From contig MKUQ01000004.1 in NCBI GenBank assembly GCA_001898645.1, positions 186,001 through 250,000 on the forward strand: a stretch of DNA of 64,000 bases, in the 5' to 3' direction. Position numbers and translations under genes: made by a program. Source of the stretch: Burkholderiales bacterium 70-64. GTDB taxonomy: Bacteria; Pseudomonadota; Gammaproteobacteria; Burkholderiales; Burkholderiaceae_E. Numbering within the stretch: the first letter of the stretch is position 1; each line of letters starts with the position of its first letter. This document shows, piece by piece, positions 9,394-18,327 of the stretch. The notes under the pieces were generated by a model that worked only from the letters and a program-made list of their open reading frames with translations, had not been told where the DNA came from and searched no databases.

Positions 9394-9974
9394 TATCGGA
9401 GGAAGGCGTCACTCGTGGTGACAGTGCCGAACAGCGGCAGCGTGTTCCTGAGCGCGAATTCGTGCACGTCAGGGTTGGGGGCTGCGCAGAGATCCTCCAG
9501 CACCGTCACGGCCAACCCGGCATCGTCGGCGGCGCGGGCGGTGCTTTCGACGACCAGATGGGTGGCCACCCCCCCGATGGCGATGCGCCTGATTCCGCGC
9601 GCCAGCAGCCAGTTCATGAGGCCGGTGTTGTAGAACGGATTCACGCATTGCTTGGTCACCACGAGCTCGTCTTCGCGCGGCGCGATGATCTCGGGAAATT
9701 CCGTGCCCCACGTCCCCAGGATGGCGGCCCTGGCGGCCTTGAGCCCGTCGATGCGCGGCGCCACGCTCAAGGCGTCCTGGTAGTCGGCGCGGAAACCCAG
9801 GCGCACGTAGACGACCGGGACGCCGCCCGTGCGTGCACGGTCGATCGCTGCCGCGGCCCTGGCGAGAACGGCGCGCTGCTCGACCGCCTTGGCCATGCCG
9901 TGGCGGCCGATCTTCCCGTCGGGGTCGACCATTTCATTCTGGAGATCGAGGATCAGCAGTGCTTGATTCGACAT
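9393..9974 (-). CDS. Isochorismatase-family hydrolase lacking the nucleophilic cysteine
   Basis: 193 aa, typical length. The Asp of the usual Asp-Lys-Cys triad is present (LLILDLQNEM, Asp10), and Lys108 fits the second position (VVTKQCVNPF). The nucleophile position, normally T-x-x-C-V, reads THLVVEST, with Val141 where Cys is expected. The nearest family roles are maleamate amidase, ureidoacrylate amidase and nicotinamidase; true isochorismatases also lack the Cys but carry other motifs. The protein may therefore use different chemistry or bind without turnover. It sits between the FAD dehydrogenase and the PrpF-like gene in the operon. Confidence 0.82.
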   Translation of the reverse strand: MSNQALLILDLQNEMVDPDGKIGRHGMAKAVEQRAVLARAAAAIDRARTGGVPVVYVRLGFRADYQDALSVAPRIDGLKAARAAILGTWGTEFPEIIAPREDELVVTKQCVNPFYNTGLMNWLLARGIRRIAIGGVATHLVVESTARAADDAGLAVTVLEDLCAAPNPDVHEFALRNTLPLFGTVTTSDAFLR

Positions 9975-9990
9975 TGGTCCCTCTTGTGGA

Positions 9991-11040
9991 TCAGATCCAT
10001 GCCGTACCGCGCATGATCGTGCGTACGGTCCGGTCGACGGAGACGGAGACGACGTGCCCGTCGCCGTCGATCGCCGCAGACGCCGAAAGGCGTGCTCCGG
10101 GCGAGATCACCGTCAGTCTTCCCTCGTGCGGGCGATGCGCCGATTCCCGGGCGGGCAGCGTCGAGGGGATGCGGCATGCCGCCGCCAGGCACATCGCGGC
10201 GGTCACCGGAACGGTCGCGATGGGCTGGCCCATGGAGACGGCGGAGATCTTCAGGCCGTCGCCGCCGCCTTCTCCCCGGTGCACCAGCACGACCCTCGGC
10301 ACTGCCGGAGAGCTCCGCATCGCCTCGTCCGCAGAGGCCGCCAGCCCCAGGCGCACGCACATCTCGCCGCGCAGCCTCTCGATCAGCGCGAGGGTATCGG
10401 GGTTGCGCACGTCGCCGCGGCCCACCACCTCGTCATGGAGCAGGAAGAGATAGGGATGCGTCACGTCGACCAGGCTTGCCTGGTAGATGGAGGACCCGAG
10501 GGTGATGCGGTCCGTGCCGGCGCCGGTCGGGAGCAGGGCGCCCAGCACCGCCCCCGAAGGATCGAGATGGCTGGTCGTCACCACCGCCTCCTGGCCCCGC
10601 TCGTGACGCTGCGCGCCGGCGACGAGGGTCTCGATCAGCCTGCCCGTCGACGCGTTGCGCAGGCGCACGAGAGCGTCGCCCGGCGCGGCGACGATGCGCT
10701 CCTCGAGGGCATAGAGGGGAACCGCGGCGGTCATGTTGCCGCAGGTGCCGCGCCAGTCGACGGCATCGAGGCCCACGACGATGTTCCCGACCGCATAGTC
10801 CAGGATCAGGCCGCCGGAGTCGTCCGCAACGGGCCTGACGAGCACGACCTTGCTCGTGGTGGGGCCGCCGCCGCCCAATCCGTCGGTCTGCACCCGTTCC
10901 CCGCCCACCAGCCGCACCACCGCCGCGTCGCGGGCGGCCTGCTCCTGCGGCAGGGCGTCGGCCAGCAATACCGGTCCGCGGCTCGTGCCTCCTCGCATGA
11001 GCGCCACATCGACGGGTCGGCGAGGCGTTGCGCTGCTCAT
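9991..11040 (-). CDS. PrpF / 4-oxalomesaconate tautomerase-family isomerase
   Basis: 349 aa. N-terminal MRGGTSRG, then GLGGGGPTTSKVVLV, the CGNMTAAVP block holding the conserved active-site Cys, and near the end KISAVSMGQPIATVPVTAAMC. These are diagnostic for the PrpF/GalD family, which isomerises C=C bonds in unsaturated tricarboxylates such as aconitate and 4-oxalomesaconate. Together with a maleate-isomerase-like gene and a fumarate-reductase-like flavoprotein it suggests an unsaturated di- or tricarboxylate intermediate. The downstream isochorismatase-like gene follows after 16 bp. Confidence 0.85.
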   Translation of the reverse strand: MSSATPRRPVDVALMRGGTSRGPVLLADALPQEQAARDAAVVRLVGGERVQTDGLGGGGPTTSKVVLVRPVADDSGGLILDYAVGNIVVGLDAVDWRGTCGNMTAAVPLYALEERIVAAPGDALVRLRNASTGRLIETLVAGAQRHERGQEAVVTTSHLDPSGAVLGALLPTGAGTDRITLGSSIYQASLVDVTHPYLFLLHDEVVGRGDVRNPDTLALIERLRGEMCVRLGLAASADEAMRSSPAVPRVVLVHRGEGGGDGLKISAVSMGQPIATVPVTAAMCLAAACRIPSTLPARESAHRPHEGRLTVISPGARLSASAAIDGDGHVVSVSVDRTVRTIMRGTAWI

Positions 11041-11101
11041 GTCGCTGCGGCTGCCGGTTGCGGCGTCCCGGCCGGGCCGGATGCTCGGGTGTGCGCTGCG
11101 T

Positions 11102-12865
11102 TCATCGGGGGGCGGCCCACATGAGCGATCGGGAGTGCTCGTCCAGGGTGCGCAGCGTGCCGCCGCCCGCCGGATGCGTGGACTGGATGTCGGACAGGAT
11201 GTTCAACAGGCACGGCCCTTCCTGTTTCTTTGCCCATGCGAACGCGGCGTCCAGCTCGGCCGGGTTCGCGACCGTGCGCCCGGGCATGCCGCAACCCCGC
11301 GCGACCGCGGTGAAGTCGAGACGATAGTCGGGATGGGCTCCCGACCCGTCGAACACGGAGAAGGCGGTTCTCTCGGCCTGCGCCATCTGGGTGTTGCGGA
11401 CGACCCCGTACGCCGCGTCGTCGATCACCACCGTGATGATGGGCAGCCGGTATTCCGCCACGGTCGGCAGGGCAGCCAGCGACATCGCCAGGCCGCCGTC
11501 GCCGACCCAGGCGACCGTCTTTCCCTCTGGACGGGCGAGCGCGGCGCCGATGGCGCCGGCAAGGCCTATCCCCATGGCGGCCCCGCCCATGCTGCTGACG
11601 ATGTAGTCGTCCTCGCGCGCCTCGAACTGCTGCACGATCCACTTGTGGTGCTTGCCGCAGTCGTTCACCAGGTTGATGGGTCCATCGACCGCCTTGCGGA
11701 GGGCCTGCACGACAGCCCCGGTGCCGATGGCGCCCACCGAGCCCGGCGCCTGCGACGCGGCGGCCGTCCTGGCCCAGGAGGCGCGGGCCTGGTCGAGATG
11801 CGCATGCCAGGCGGACAGGTCGGCCCTCTTTCCGCTTTGCATGGCGGCGGCCAGGTCGTCCAGCGTCGCCTGCAGGTCGCCGACGAGCGCCTCGTCGACC
11901 GGATAGGCGTTGGCGATCCCGGCAACGTCGATGTCCGCCTGGATGATCCGTGTCCGGGGGCTGAATGTCGCGTTCGGCACCCACGAGCTGGCGGTCGCCT
12001 CGGAGAGCCGCGCACCCAGCACGAGGATGACGTCCGCCGAGCGGGTCGCCTCGTTGGCGGTGCCGCTGCCGGTCCACCCGGCGACGCCGACCGACAGGGG
12101 GTGGCTCTCGGGGAAGCAGCCCTTGCCCGATGCGGTCGTGGCGACGGGAACGCCCAGCAGCTCGGCGAGGGTGCGCAGCCGGGAGCGGGCACGCCCCATG
12201 TTGACCCCGTTGCCGGCGAGAATCACCGGACGCCTTGCCCCGGCCAACATTCGCGCCGCGCTCTCGACGCTCTCCGAGCCGGGGCGCGGGCGGGCATCGA
12301 AGACGAATTTCTCCAGCTCCAGGGCGGACGGTGCGTCCACCTCCTGCGCCCAGATCTCCTGGGACACGTTCAGGGCGACCGGGCCAGGCCGGCCGGATCG
12401 GGCTTCCCGCAGTGCAGCCAGCGCATTGCTGGCGATGTCCGAAGCCGTGCGCGGTTGCCATACGCGCTTGACGGTCGGCCGTATCAACTGGGTGAGGTCG
12501 TCGTTGATCCGGCGCGACAGCTCCTGGTATCCGCCCCGGCCGATGCTGGGCGACGCCGTGTTTCCGGTGATGAAGAGCAGGCTGGAGTAGTCCGCATAGG
12601 CATTGGCCACCGCCGTCAGGGCATTGCCGGCGCCGGGAAACGCGTGGGTGAAGGCTGCCATGAGGCGGCCGCTGACGCGGAAGTACACGTCCGCCGCGAA
12701 CGCGGCCGTCGACTCGTGGCGCGGCAGGATGCGGGTGAAGGTGCGGTTCGCGCCCACCGCCAGCGCGAAGTCGCCGACCGTATGGCCCGGGATGCCCGAA
12801 ACCACCGTGATGCCCGCTTGTTCCAGAACCGTGGTGAGGACCGTTGCCCCGGTCATTTTCGTCAT
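11102..12865 (-). CDS. Thiamine-diphosphate-dependent enzyme (acetolactate synthase-like)
   Basis: 587 aa with the three-domain layout of the acetohydroxyacid synthase superfamily. The catalytic Glu is Glu51 in LPRHESTAAFAADVY; the middle domain shows ILAGNGVNMG; the ThDP-Mg site is GDGGLAMS (455-462) followed by VVIDDAAYG, where Asp-Asp replaces the usual Asn pair. It is less likely to be the biosynthetic IlvB, because no ilvN regulatory subunit is adjacent and the genes around it are catabolic. Likely roles are decarboxylation of a 2-oxo acid or cleavage of a 2-hydroxyacyl or sulfo compound. The gap to the PrpF-like gene is 61 bp, the largest inside the operon. Confidence 0.82.
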   Translation of the reverse strand: MTKMTGATVLTTVLEQAGITVVSGIPGHTVGDFALAVGANRTFTRILPRHESTAAFAADVYFRVSGRLMAAFTHAFPGAGNALTAVANAYADYSSLLFITGNTASPSIGRGGYQELSRRINDDLTQLIRPTVKRVWQPRTASDIASNALAALREARSGRPGPVALNVSQEIWAQEVDAPSALELEKFVFDARPRPGSESVESAARMLAGARRPVILAGNGVNMGRARSRLRTLAELLGVPVATTASGKGCFPESHPLSVGVAGWTGSGTANEATRSADVILVLGARLSEATASSWVPNATFSPRTRIIQADIDVAGIANAYPVDEALVGDLQATLDDLAAAMQSGKRADLSAWHAHLDQARASWARTAAASQAPGSVGAIGTGAVVQALRKAVDGPINLVNDCGKHHKWIVQQFEAREDDYIVSSMGGAAMGIGLAGAIGAALARPEGKTVAWVGDGGLAMSLAALPTVAEYRLPIITVVIDDAAYGVVRNTQMAQAERTAFSVFDGSGAHPDYRLDFTAVARGCGMPGRTVANPAELDAAFAWAKKQEGPCLLNILSDIQSTHPAGGGTLRTLDEHSRSLMWAAPR

Positions 12866-12911
12866 GTCGGCAGTCTTTCCGTTTCGGACGTTGAATTGGA
12901 AGCGCGGCGGG

Positions 12912-13676
12912 TCAGTCGGACCACGACCCGCCGTTGATGTCGAGCACCTCGCCGGTGATGAAGGCAGCCTCGTCGCTCGCGAGGAACTTGACGGCCGCGG
13001 CGACTTCCGCCGGCCGGCCCAGGCGCCCGAGCGGGATGAGCGAGGCGAGGCTCTTCGGGAAGGCCGTGGTCATCGGCGAAGCGATCGGCCCCGGAGACAC
13101 GCAGTTCACGGTGATCCCGAAGGGCGCCAGCTCCCGCGCCAGGTAGGACGTCAGCGCGTGAACCCCCGCCTTGGAGACGCCGTAGGCGACATTCGCGGAG
13201 GCGTTCTGCTCGGCCGGATCGATCCAGGGACGGGCATTCCCCCCGTTCTTGGCGAGAACCGATCCGATGTTGACGATCCGTCCCCCTCCCCGGGCGCGCA
13301 GCGGCGCAATGGCGGCCTGGCACGCGAGAAAGACGCCCTTCAGGTTGATCGCCAGGACGCGATCCCACTCGGTTTCGTCGAGGGCCGCCGCCGACCCGAA
13401 AGAGGTGATTCCCGCTGCATTGACGATGATGTCCAGGCCTCCGAGCGCTTGCGCCGCTCCCCTGACGGCGGCCGACAGCGCCTTCGCATTCGCGACGTCC
13501 GCCGGAAAGACCACGGCTTGTGCGCCGAGGCGCTCGATGTCCGCCACGACCTCCGAGGACGGCTGGAGGTCGATCAGCCCGATCGCGCAGCCTTCGGCCG
13601 CCAGGGATCGCGCGACTGCGCTCCCGATCGAGCCATTGCCTCCGGTGACGATGGCCGTCCGGCCGTCGAACCTCAT
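12912..13676 (-). CDS. Short-chain dehydrogenase/reductase, first gene of the catabolic operon
   Basis: 254 aa. Cofactor motif TGGNGSIG, NAAG at about residue 89, SVLAKN region with Ser, active site YGVSK, and CVSPGPIASPMT. A C-terminal LASDEAAFITGEVLDINGG is the usual SDR ending. An acidic residue at the end of beta-2 (IGLIDLQ) favours NAD over NADP. It is the promoter-proximal gene, with 247 bp of regulatory DNA upstream. Its substrate is unknown; the enzyme probably starts the pathway by oxidising a hydroxyl group. Confidence 0.88.
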   Translation of the reverse strand: MRFDGRTAIVTGGNGSIGSAVARSLAAEGCAIGLIDLQPSSEVVADIERLGAQAVVFPADVANAKALSAAVRGAAQALGGLDIIVNAAGITSFGSAAALDETEWDRVLAINLKGVFLACQAAIAPLRARGGGRIVNIGSVLAKNGGNARPWIDPAEQNASANVAYGVSKAGVHALTSYLARELAPFGITVNCVSPGPIASPMTTAFPKSLASLIPLGRLGRPAEVAAAVKFLASDEAAFITGEVLDINGGSWSD

Positions 13677-13760
13677 TCGGTGTCATTCCCCATGCTGAGG
13701 ATTGCGTCAGGCGAAACGGAGATGCCCGGATTTGCCATCTGGCGCATCGTGGTTGTTGCT

Positions 13761-13782
13761 TAATACGCATCTAGTTGCGTAA
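13761..13782. promoter_or_regulatory. Palindromic operator A upstream of the catabolic operon
   Basis: The sequence contains TACGCA-N6-TGCGTA (13764-13781), a perfect inverted repeat with 6-bp arms; 16 of 18 positions are palindromic. It lies about 85 bp before the first SDR gene. Read on the minus strand it begins TTACGCAAC, identical to operator B. It is a candidate binding site for the IclR regulator encoded at the far end of the operon. Confidence 0.6.
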
Positions 13783-13878
13783 GACTAAGGTCCCTTGGCC
13801 CGAGGCGTCAAGGGGAATCGGAGGAATGCCGATCAAGGGGCCATGGACCCTGCTTGCTTCGGGTGCGATGTGCGTGGA

Positions 13879-13900
13879 TTTTTTGCAACCGGTTGCGTAA
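13879..13900. promoter_or_regulatory. Palindromic operator B upstream of the catabolic operon
   Basis: A perfect 12-bp palindrome GCAACCGGTTGC (13885-13896) extends to GTTGCGTAA on its right side. Minus-strand alignment with operator A gives nine identical leading bases (TTACGCAAC) and 15 of 22 positions overall. The two sites are 118 bp apart, which would allow cooperative binding or looping. It also lies just past the murB stop codon, so murB expression is unlikely to depend on it. Confidence 0.55.
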
Positions 13901-13923
13901 CAACCGGGCGGAGTGGCCGCTGC

Positions 13924-15051
13924 CTAAAGAACGACCGGCTCGGTCTCGAGCTCGATGCCGAAGCGCTGGCGCACCGATTCCCGGATGCGCATCGCCAGCG
14001 CGAGGATCTGCGCGCCGCTGGCGTGGCCGTGATTGACCAGCACCAGCGCGTGGCGTTCGTGCACGCCGGCGTCGCCGTCGCGGTGGCCCTTCCAGCCGCA
14101 GCGCTCGATGAGCCAGGCGGCCGACAGCTTGGCCGCGGCCGCGGCGGCGGGGCCGTCGGGCGAGGGCGGGGCGGCCGGGGTGGTCGAGATGGCCGGGGTG
14201 GCGGGAACCGCGGGATGCACCGGCAGCTCCGGCCAGGCCTGGCGCAGGCGTTCGGCCAGCCCGGCCGCGACGACCGGGTTCTTGAAGAAGCTGCCGGCGT
14301 TGCCGATCTCGACCGGGTCGGGCAGCTTGCGGCGCCGGATGGCGCAGACCGCGCGCGCGACGTCGGGCGGCGTGGGCGAGGCGATCCCCATCGCACGCAG
14401 CTCCTCGCGGATCTCGCCGTAGTCGAGCCGCAGCAGCGGCGTGCGCGAGAGCCGGAAGCGCACCGCCGTGATCAGCCACTCGCCGCCGCCGAGGTGCTTG
14501 AACGCGCTGTCGCGGTAGCCGAAGGCGCATTCGGCGGCATCGAAGCGGCGCGCGGTGCCGTCGCGCAGCGACACCGCGTCGAGCGAGTCGAAGCGTTCGC
14601 GCATCTCGACGCCGTAGGCGCCGATGTTCTGGATCGGGCTGGCGCCCACGCTGCCCGGGATCAGCGACAGGTTCTCCAGGCCGGACAGGCCCTGCGCCAG
14701 CGTCCACTGCACGAAGGCGTGCCAGCTCTCGCCGGCGGCCGCCTCGACCAGCACGCCGTGGGGCGCCTCGCCGAGCACGCGCCGGCCGGCCAGCGCCACC
14801 TGCAGCACGGTGCCGGGCAGGTCGCGCGTGATCAGCACGTTGCTGCCGCCGCCCAGGATCGCCGCCGGCGGATGCTCGCGCAGCAGGTCGAGCGCGGCCG
14901 GCAGCTCGCCGGGCTCGCGCAGCTCGACCAGCCGCTCGGCGCGTGCCTCGATGGCGAAGCTGTTGAACGCCTTCAGCGAGGCGTCGCGCCGCACCACCGG
15001 CGACGCCGGGCAGGGGTGCGGTTCGCCCGCACGGCCGCTATCCGGTTTCAT
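13924..15051 (-). CDS. murB: UDP-N-acetylenolpyruvoylglucosamine reductase
   Basis: 375 aa type I MurB. It reduces UDP-GlcNAc-enolpyruvate to UDP-MurNAc in peptidoglycan synthesis using FAD and NADPH. Visible motifs: LKAFNSFAIEARAERLVEL, the FAD loop ILGGGSNVLIT, GLENLSLIPGSVGASPIQNIGAYG, FGYRDSAFK with catalytic-domain Tyr/Arg, and GNAGSFFKNPVV with the catalytic Ser. Domain 3 contains an extra Ala/Pro-rich insertion of about 30 residues (VPATPAISTTPAAPPSP) before SAAWLIERCGWKG, which explains why it is longer than the usual 340 aa. Confidence 0.96.
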   Translation of the reverse strand: MKPDSGRAGEPHPCPASPVVRRDASLKAFNSFAIEARAERLVELREPGELPAALDLLREHPPAAILGGGSNVLITRDLPGTVLQVALAGRRVLGEAPHGVLVEAAAGESWHAFVQWTLAQGLSGLENLSLIPGSVGASPIQNIGAYGVEMRERFDSLDAVSLRDGTARRFDAAECAFGYRDSAFKHLGGGEWLITAVRFRLSRTPLLRLDYGEIREELRAMGIASPTPPDVARAVCAIRRRKLPDPVEIGNAGSFFKNPVVAAGLAERLRQAWPELPVHPAVPATPAISTTPAAPPSPDGPAAAAAAKLSAAWLIERCGWKGHRDGDAGVHERHALVLVNHGHASGAQILALAMRIRESVRQRFGIELETEPVVL

Positions 15052-15075
15052 GCCGGGACGATGGCGATGCGGGCC

Positions 15076-15879
15076 CTACGTGGGCTGGTAGGCCAGCCGC
15101 ACGTAGATCGGCGCGAAGGCCGCGGCCTGGGTGATCTCGATCAGCGATTCGCGCGCCAGCTCGAGCAGCGCGATGAAGGTGACCACCACCACCGGCGCAC
15201 CGTGGTCGACCTCGAACAGCTCCTCGAACTCGGCGAAGCGGCGATCCTGCAGCTTGCGCAGCACGATGGTCATGTACTCGCGCACCGACAGCTCTTCGCG
15301 GGTGATGCGATGGTGCTGGGTGAGGCGGGCGCGGCGCAGGATGTCGGCCCAGGCCTGCTGCAGGTCGGCCGCGTGGACCTCGGGCAGGCGGGTGGCCGCC
15401 GTCTGCTCGATCCATACCTGCGCGCGCAGGAAGTCGCGCCCGAGCTGGGGCAGGGCGTCGAGCTGGTGCGCGCCATGCTTGATGCGCTCGTACTCGATCA
15501 GCCGGCGCGCCAGCTCGGCGCGCGGGTCCTCGACCTCCTCGCCGCTGTCGGCCTTGCGCACCGGCAGCAGCATGCGCGACTTGATCGAGATCAGCAGCGC
15601 GGCCATCAGCAGGTATTCGGCCGCCAGCTCGATGTTGCGCCCGCGGATCTCCTCGATGTAGGCGAGGTACTGGCGCGTGACCTCGGCCATCGGGATGTCG
15701 AGGATGTTGAAGTTCTGCTTGCGGATGAGGTACAGCAGGACGTCGAGCGGGCCCTCGAAGGTGTCGAGGAAGATCTCCAGGGCATCGGGCGGGATGTAGA
15801 GGTCCTGCGGCAGCTGCACCATCGGCTCGCCGTAGAGCCGGGCGACCACCTTCAGCTCGAGCTGCTCGGGTGCGCTCAA
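15076..15879 (-). CDS. scpA: Segregation and condensation protein A
   Basis: 267 aa. ScpA is the kleisin subunit that bridges the SMC condensin for chromosome segregation. Hallmarks: YIPPDALEIFLDTFEGPLDVLLYLIRKQNFNILDIPMAEVTRQYL, then AAEYLLMAALLISIKSRMLLP, and a C-terminal winged helix (FEELFEVDHGAPVVVVTFIALLEL). No good ATG precedes the conserved N-terminus; a TTG at 15879 overlapping the DUF3460 stop (TTGA) gives SAPEQLELKVVARLYGEP. The murB gene follows 24 bp downstream. Confidence 0.93.
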   Translation of the reverse strand: MSAPEQLELKVVARLYGEPMVQLPQDLYIPPDALEIFLDTFEGPLDVLLYLIRKQNFNILDIPMAEVTRQYLAYIEEIRGRNIELAAEYLLMAALLISIKSRMLLPVRKADSGEEVEDPRAELARRLIEYERIKHGAHQLDALPQLGRDFLRAQVWIEQTAATRLPEVHAADLQQAWADILRRARLTQHHRITREELSVREYMTIVLRKLQDRRFAEFEELFEVDHGAPVVVVTFIALLELARESLIEITQAAAFAPIYVRLAYQPT

Positions 15880-16070
15880 GTGTAGTCTTTCGGGTAGTAG
15901 ACGTAGGCGGGCTGGCGCAGGCGCGATTCGCGGTTGCGCCGCAGCGTGTCGGGGTCCTGCGGCCGGTCCCAGAGCAGGGCGCGGCCCTTGCGCTGGCCGT
16001 CGGCGACGTGCGGGCGCGCCGACTTGAGCTCGGCGAGGAAGCGGGTGATCTCGGATTCGTACAGGGGCAT
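15876..16070 (-). CDS. DUF3460 family protein
   Basis: 64 aa small protein with PLYESEITRFLAELKSARP near the start and RQPAYVYYPKDY at the end, matching a short betaproteobacterial family of unknown function. Two close Met codons exist (16076 and 16070). The GGAGA ribosome binding site lies about 7 nt from the second and almost touches the first, so 16070 is chosen. It is translationally coupled to scpA by overlapping stop and start. Confidence 0.85.
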   Translation of the reverse strand: MPLYESEITRFLAELKSARPHVADGQRKGRALLWDRPQDPDTLRRNRESRLRQPAYVYYPKDYT

Positions 16071-16115
16071 GGGCATTCTCCAACCCGTCAGTTTAAGCGA
16101 TACCGGAGGAGTCAG

Positions 16116-16613
16116 ATGAAGAGAACCGTCCTTGCCGGCTGGCTGTGCTCGCTCCTGGCGGCGCTCGGCGCCTGCGACTTCGTCGCGCAGCACGAGCTGC
16201 AGCCGGGCCGCTCCACGGCCGACGACGTGCGCAAGCTCATGGGCAGGCCCGACATGATCTGGGAGGAGAGCGACGGCCGCCAGGTGCTCGAATACCCGCG
16301 CGGCCCCGAGGGCAGCGAGACCTGGATGGTCGAGATCGATGCCGGCGGGCGCTACCAGGGCATGAGCGACGCGCTCACGCCCGCGAATCTCGCCCGCGTG
16401 CAGCCCGGCATGAGCCGCGACGACCTGCGCCGCCTGCTCGGCAAGCCCGGCGCCGAGGAACGGTTCCCGGCGCGCGACGAGACCGTCTGGACCTGGCGCG
16501 TCAAGGGCAGCGTGGAGGCCACCGAGATGTTCCACGCCCACCTCGGCCCCGACGGGCGGGTGGTGCGCACCAGCCGCACGCCCGATCCGCGGCTGGTCAA
16601 TGCATCGAGCTGA
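16116..16613 (+). CDS. BamE/SmpA-like outer-membrane lipoprotein
   Basis: 165 aa. A signal peptide ends in a lipobox (LAALGAC, Cys20), so the mature protein should be lipid-anchored. Two BamE-like modules follow: LQPGRSTADDVRKLMGRPDMIWEE and VQPGMSRDDLRRLLGKPGAEERF, each with the G-x-S-x-x-D-V/L-x-x-L-G-x-P pattern typical of SmpA/OmlA domains. Tandem copies of this fold are known in small envelope lipoproteins. The ATG has an upstream CGGAGGAG. The last 17 bp overlap the convergent SulP gene. Confidence 0.82.
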   Translation: MKRTVLAGWLCSLLAALGACDFVAQHELQPGRSTADDVRKLMGRPDMIWEESDGRQVLEYPRGPEGSETWMVEIDAGGRYQGMSDALTPANLARVQPGMSRDDLRRLLGKPGAEERFPARDETVWTWRVKGSVEATEMFHAHLGPDGRVVRTSRTPDPRLVNASS

Positions 16614-18327
16614 GCGGCGCGTCGCCGCCGCTGCGGCCGGCCGTGCCGGCGCGCACCGCGGCCAGCGCTTCGGTGAGATCGTCGAACACGGCCGATTCGC
16701 CGCCCAGCTGATCAATGAAGCCCGAGCGGCGCATCAGCGATAGCGGCTGCTCGTTGGGCTCGGCGATCACCAGCGCCCCGGTGCGCCGGCGCAGCAGCCG
16801 GTGCAGGCTGCGCAGCGCATCGAGTCCGGTGGTGTCGAGGTTGATCACCTGGTGCAGCTCGAGCACCACCACGTCGGCCAGCGGGTGCGCCGGGTCGAGC
16901 AGCTCCTCGAGCTTGGTCACCGAGCCGAAGAACAGCGAGCCGAAGATGCGGTAGGCGGCCACCCGCCGGCCGTCGTCGGTGCGCGCGAAGTCCGACGGCA
17001 GCGTGATCTCCTCGATGCGGGTGAGGGTCGAGATGCGCCGGATGAAGAACAGGCTCGCGAGCACCAGGCCGATCTGCACCGCCACGGTGATGTCGAACAC
17101 CACGGTGAGCAGGAAGGTGGCCAGCAGGATGGTGCCGTAGCTGTGCGAGAAATGGCGCAGGCGCAGGAATTCGCGCCACTCGCCCATGTTCCAGGCCACG
17201 AACAGCAGGATCGCCGCCAGGCAGGCGAGCGGGATGTCGTGCGCCAGCGGGGCCAGCGCGAGCATGATCAGCAGCAGCGTGGCCGAATGCACGATGCCCG
17301 CGATCGGCGTGCGCGCGCCGGCGCGGATGTTGGTGACGGTGCGCGCCACCGTGCCGGTGGCGGCGATGCCGCCGAAGAACGGCGCCACGAAGTTGGCCGC
17401 GCCCTGGGCCATCAGCTCCTGGTTGGGGTCGTGGCGGTCCTGGGTCAGGCCGTCGGCGACGCGCGCGCACAGCAGCGACTCGATCGCACCCAGCAGCGCG
17501 ATCGACAGCGTGGGCATCACCAGGTTCTGCGCGGTCTCCCAGTCGAAGGCCGGCAGCGAGAAGGCGGGCAGGCCGCGCGGGATGCCTCCGAAGCGCGAGC
17601 CTATCGTCTCCACCGGCAGGTCTCCCAGCGCCACCGCCAGCGTGCCGAGGACCAGCACCACGATCGTGCCCGGCACGTGCGCCATCCAGCGCCGCCACGG
17701 CGCCGCGTTGGCGGCGTAGGACTTGGGCCACAGCACCACGATGGCCAGCGAGACCGCCCCCAGCGTGAGCGCGATCCAGTTCACCGTGCCGAGCGCGTGC
17801 CACAGCGTGTCGAGCTGCGAGAAGAAGTTCGCCGGCATCTTGTCGACCTTCAGGCCGAGGAAGTCGCGCACCTGCTGCAGCGCGATGATCACCGCGATGC
17901 CGTTGGTGAAGCCGATCACGATCGACACCGGGATGAAGCGGATCAGCGTGCCCAGCCTGAGCGCGCCCAGCACGAACATCAGGATGCCGGCCATGAAGGT
18001 CGCGATCAGCAGGTTGGCCACGCCGTAGCGCTCGACGATGGCGTAGAGCACCACCACGAAGGCGCCGGCCGGCCCGCCGATCTGCACCTTCGAGCCGCCG
18101 AGCGCGGCGATGAGGAAGCCGGCGATGATCGAGGTGAAGATGCCCTGCTCGGGCTTGACGCCGCTGGCGATCGCGAAGGCCATTGCCAGCGGCAGCGCCA
18201 CCACGCCCACGGTGACGCCGGCGGCGACGTCTGCGCGCAGGTCGGCGGCGCAGTAGCCGTGCAGGCTGTCGACGAGGCGCGGGCGGAACCGGAAGTCGGC
18301 GAGGAAGCGCAGGCGCTCCAGGCTCAT
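16597..18327 (-). CDS. SulP-family anion transporter with STAS domain
   Basis: 576 aa inner-membrane protein. The transmembrane half has [24 protein letters not shown] and [38 protein letters not shown], both classic SulP blocks. A C-terminal STAS domain at about residues 455-560 contains [23 protein letters not shown]. Members carry sulfate, bicarbonate or other anions; which one cannot be told. Its ATG overlaps the metG stop (ATGA), so the two are co-translated. Confidence 0.93.
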   Translation of the reverse strand: MSLERLRFLADFRFRPRLVDSLHGYCAADLRADVAAGVTVGVVALPLAMAFAIASGVKPEQGIFTSIIAGFLIAALGGSKVQIGGPAGAFVVVLYAIVERYGVANLLIATFMAGILMFVLGALRLGTLIRFIPVSIVIGFTNGIAVIIALQQVRDFLGLKVDKMPANFFSQLDTLWHALGTVNWIALTLGAVSLAIVVLWPKSYAANAAPWRRWMAHVPGTIVVLVLGTLAVALGDLPVETIGSRFGGIPRGLPAFSLPAFDWETAQNLVMPTLSIALLGAIESLLCARVADGLTQDRHDPNQELMAQGAANFVAPFFGGIAATGTVARTVTNIRAGARTPIAGIVHSATLLLIMLALAPLAHDIPLACLAAILLFVAWNMGEWREFLRLRHFSHSYGTILLATFLLTVVFDITVAVQIGLVLASLFFIRRISTLTRIEEITLPSDFARTDDGRRVAAYRIFGSLFFGSVTKLEELLDPAHPLADVVVLELHQVINLDTTGLDALRSLHRLLRRRTGALVIAEPNEQPLSLMRRSGFIDQLGGESAVFDDLTEALAAVRAGTAGRSGGDAPLSSMH

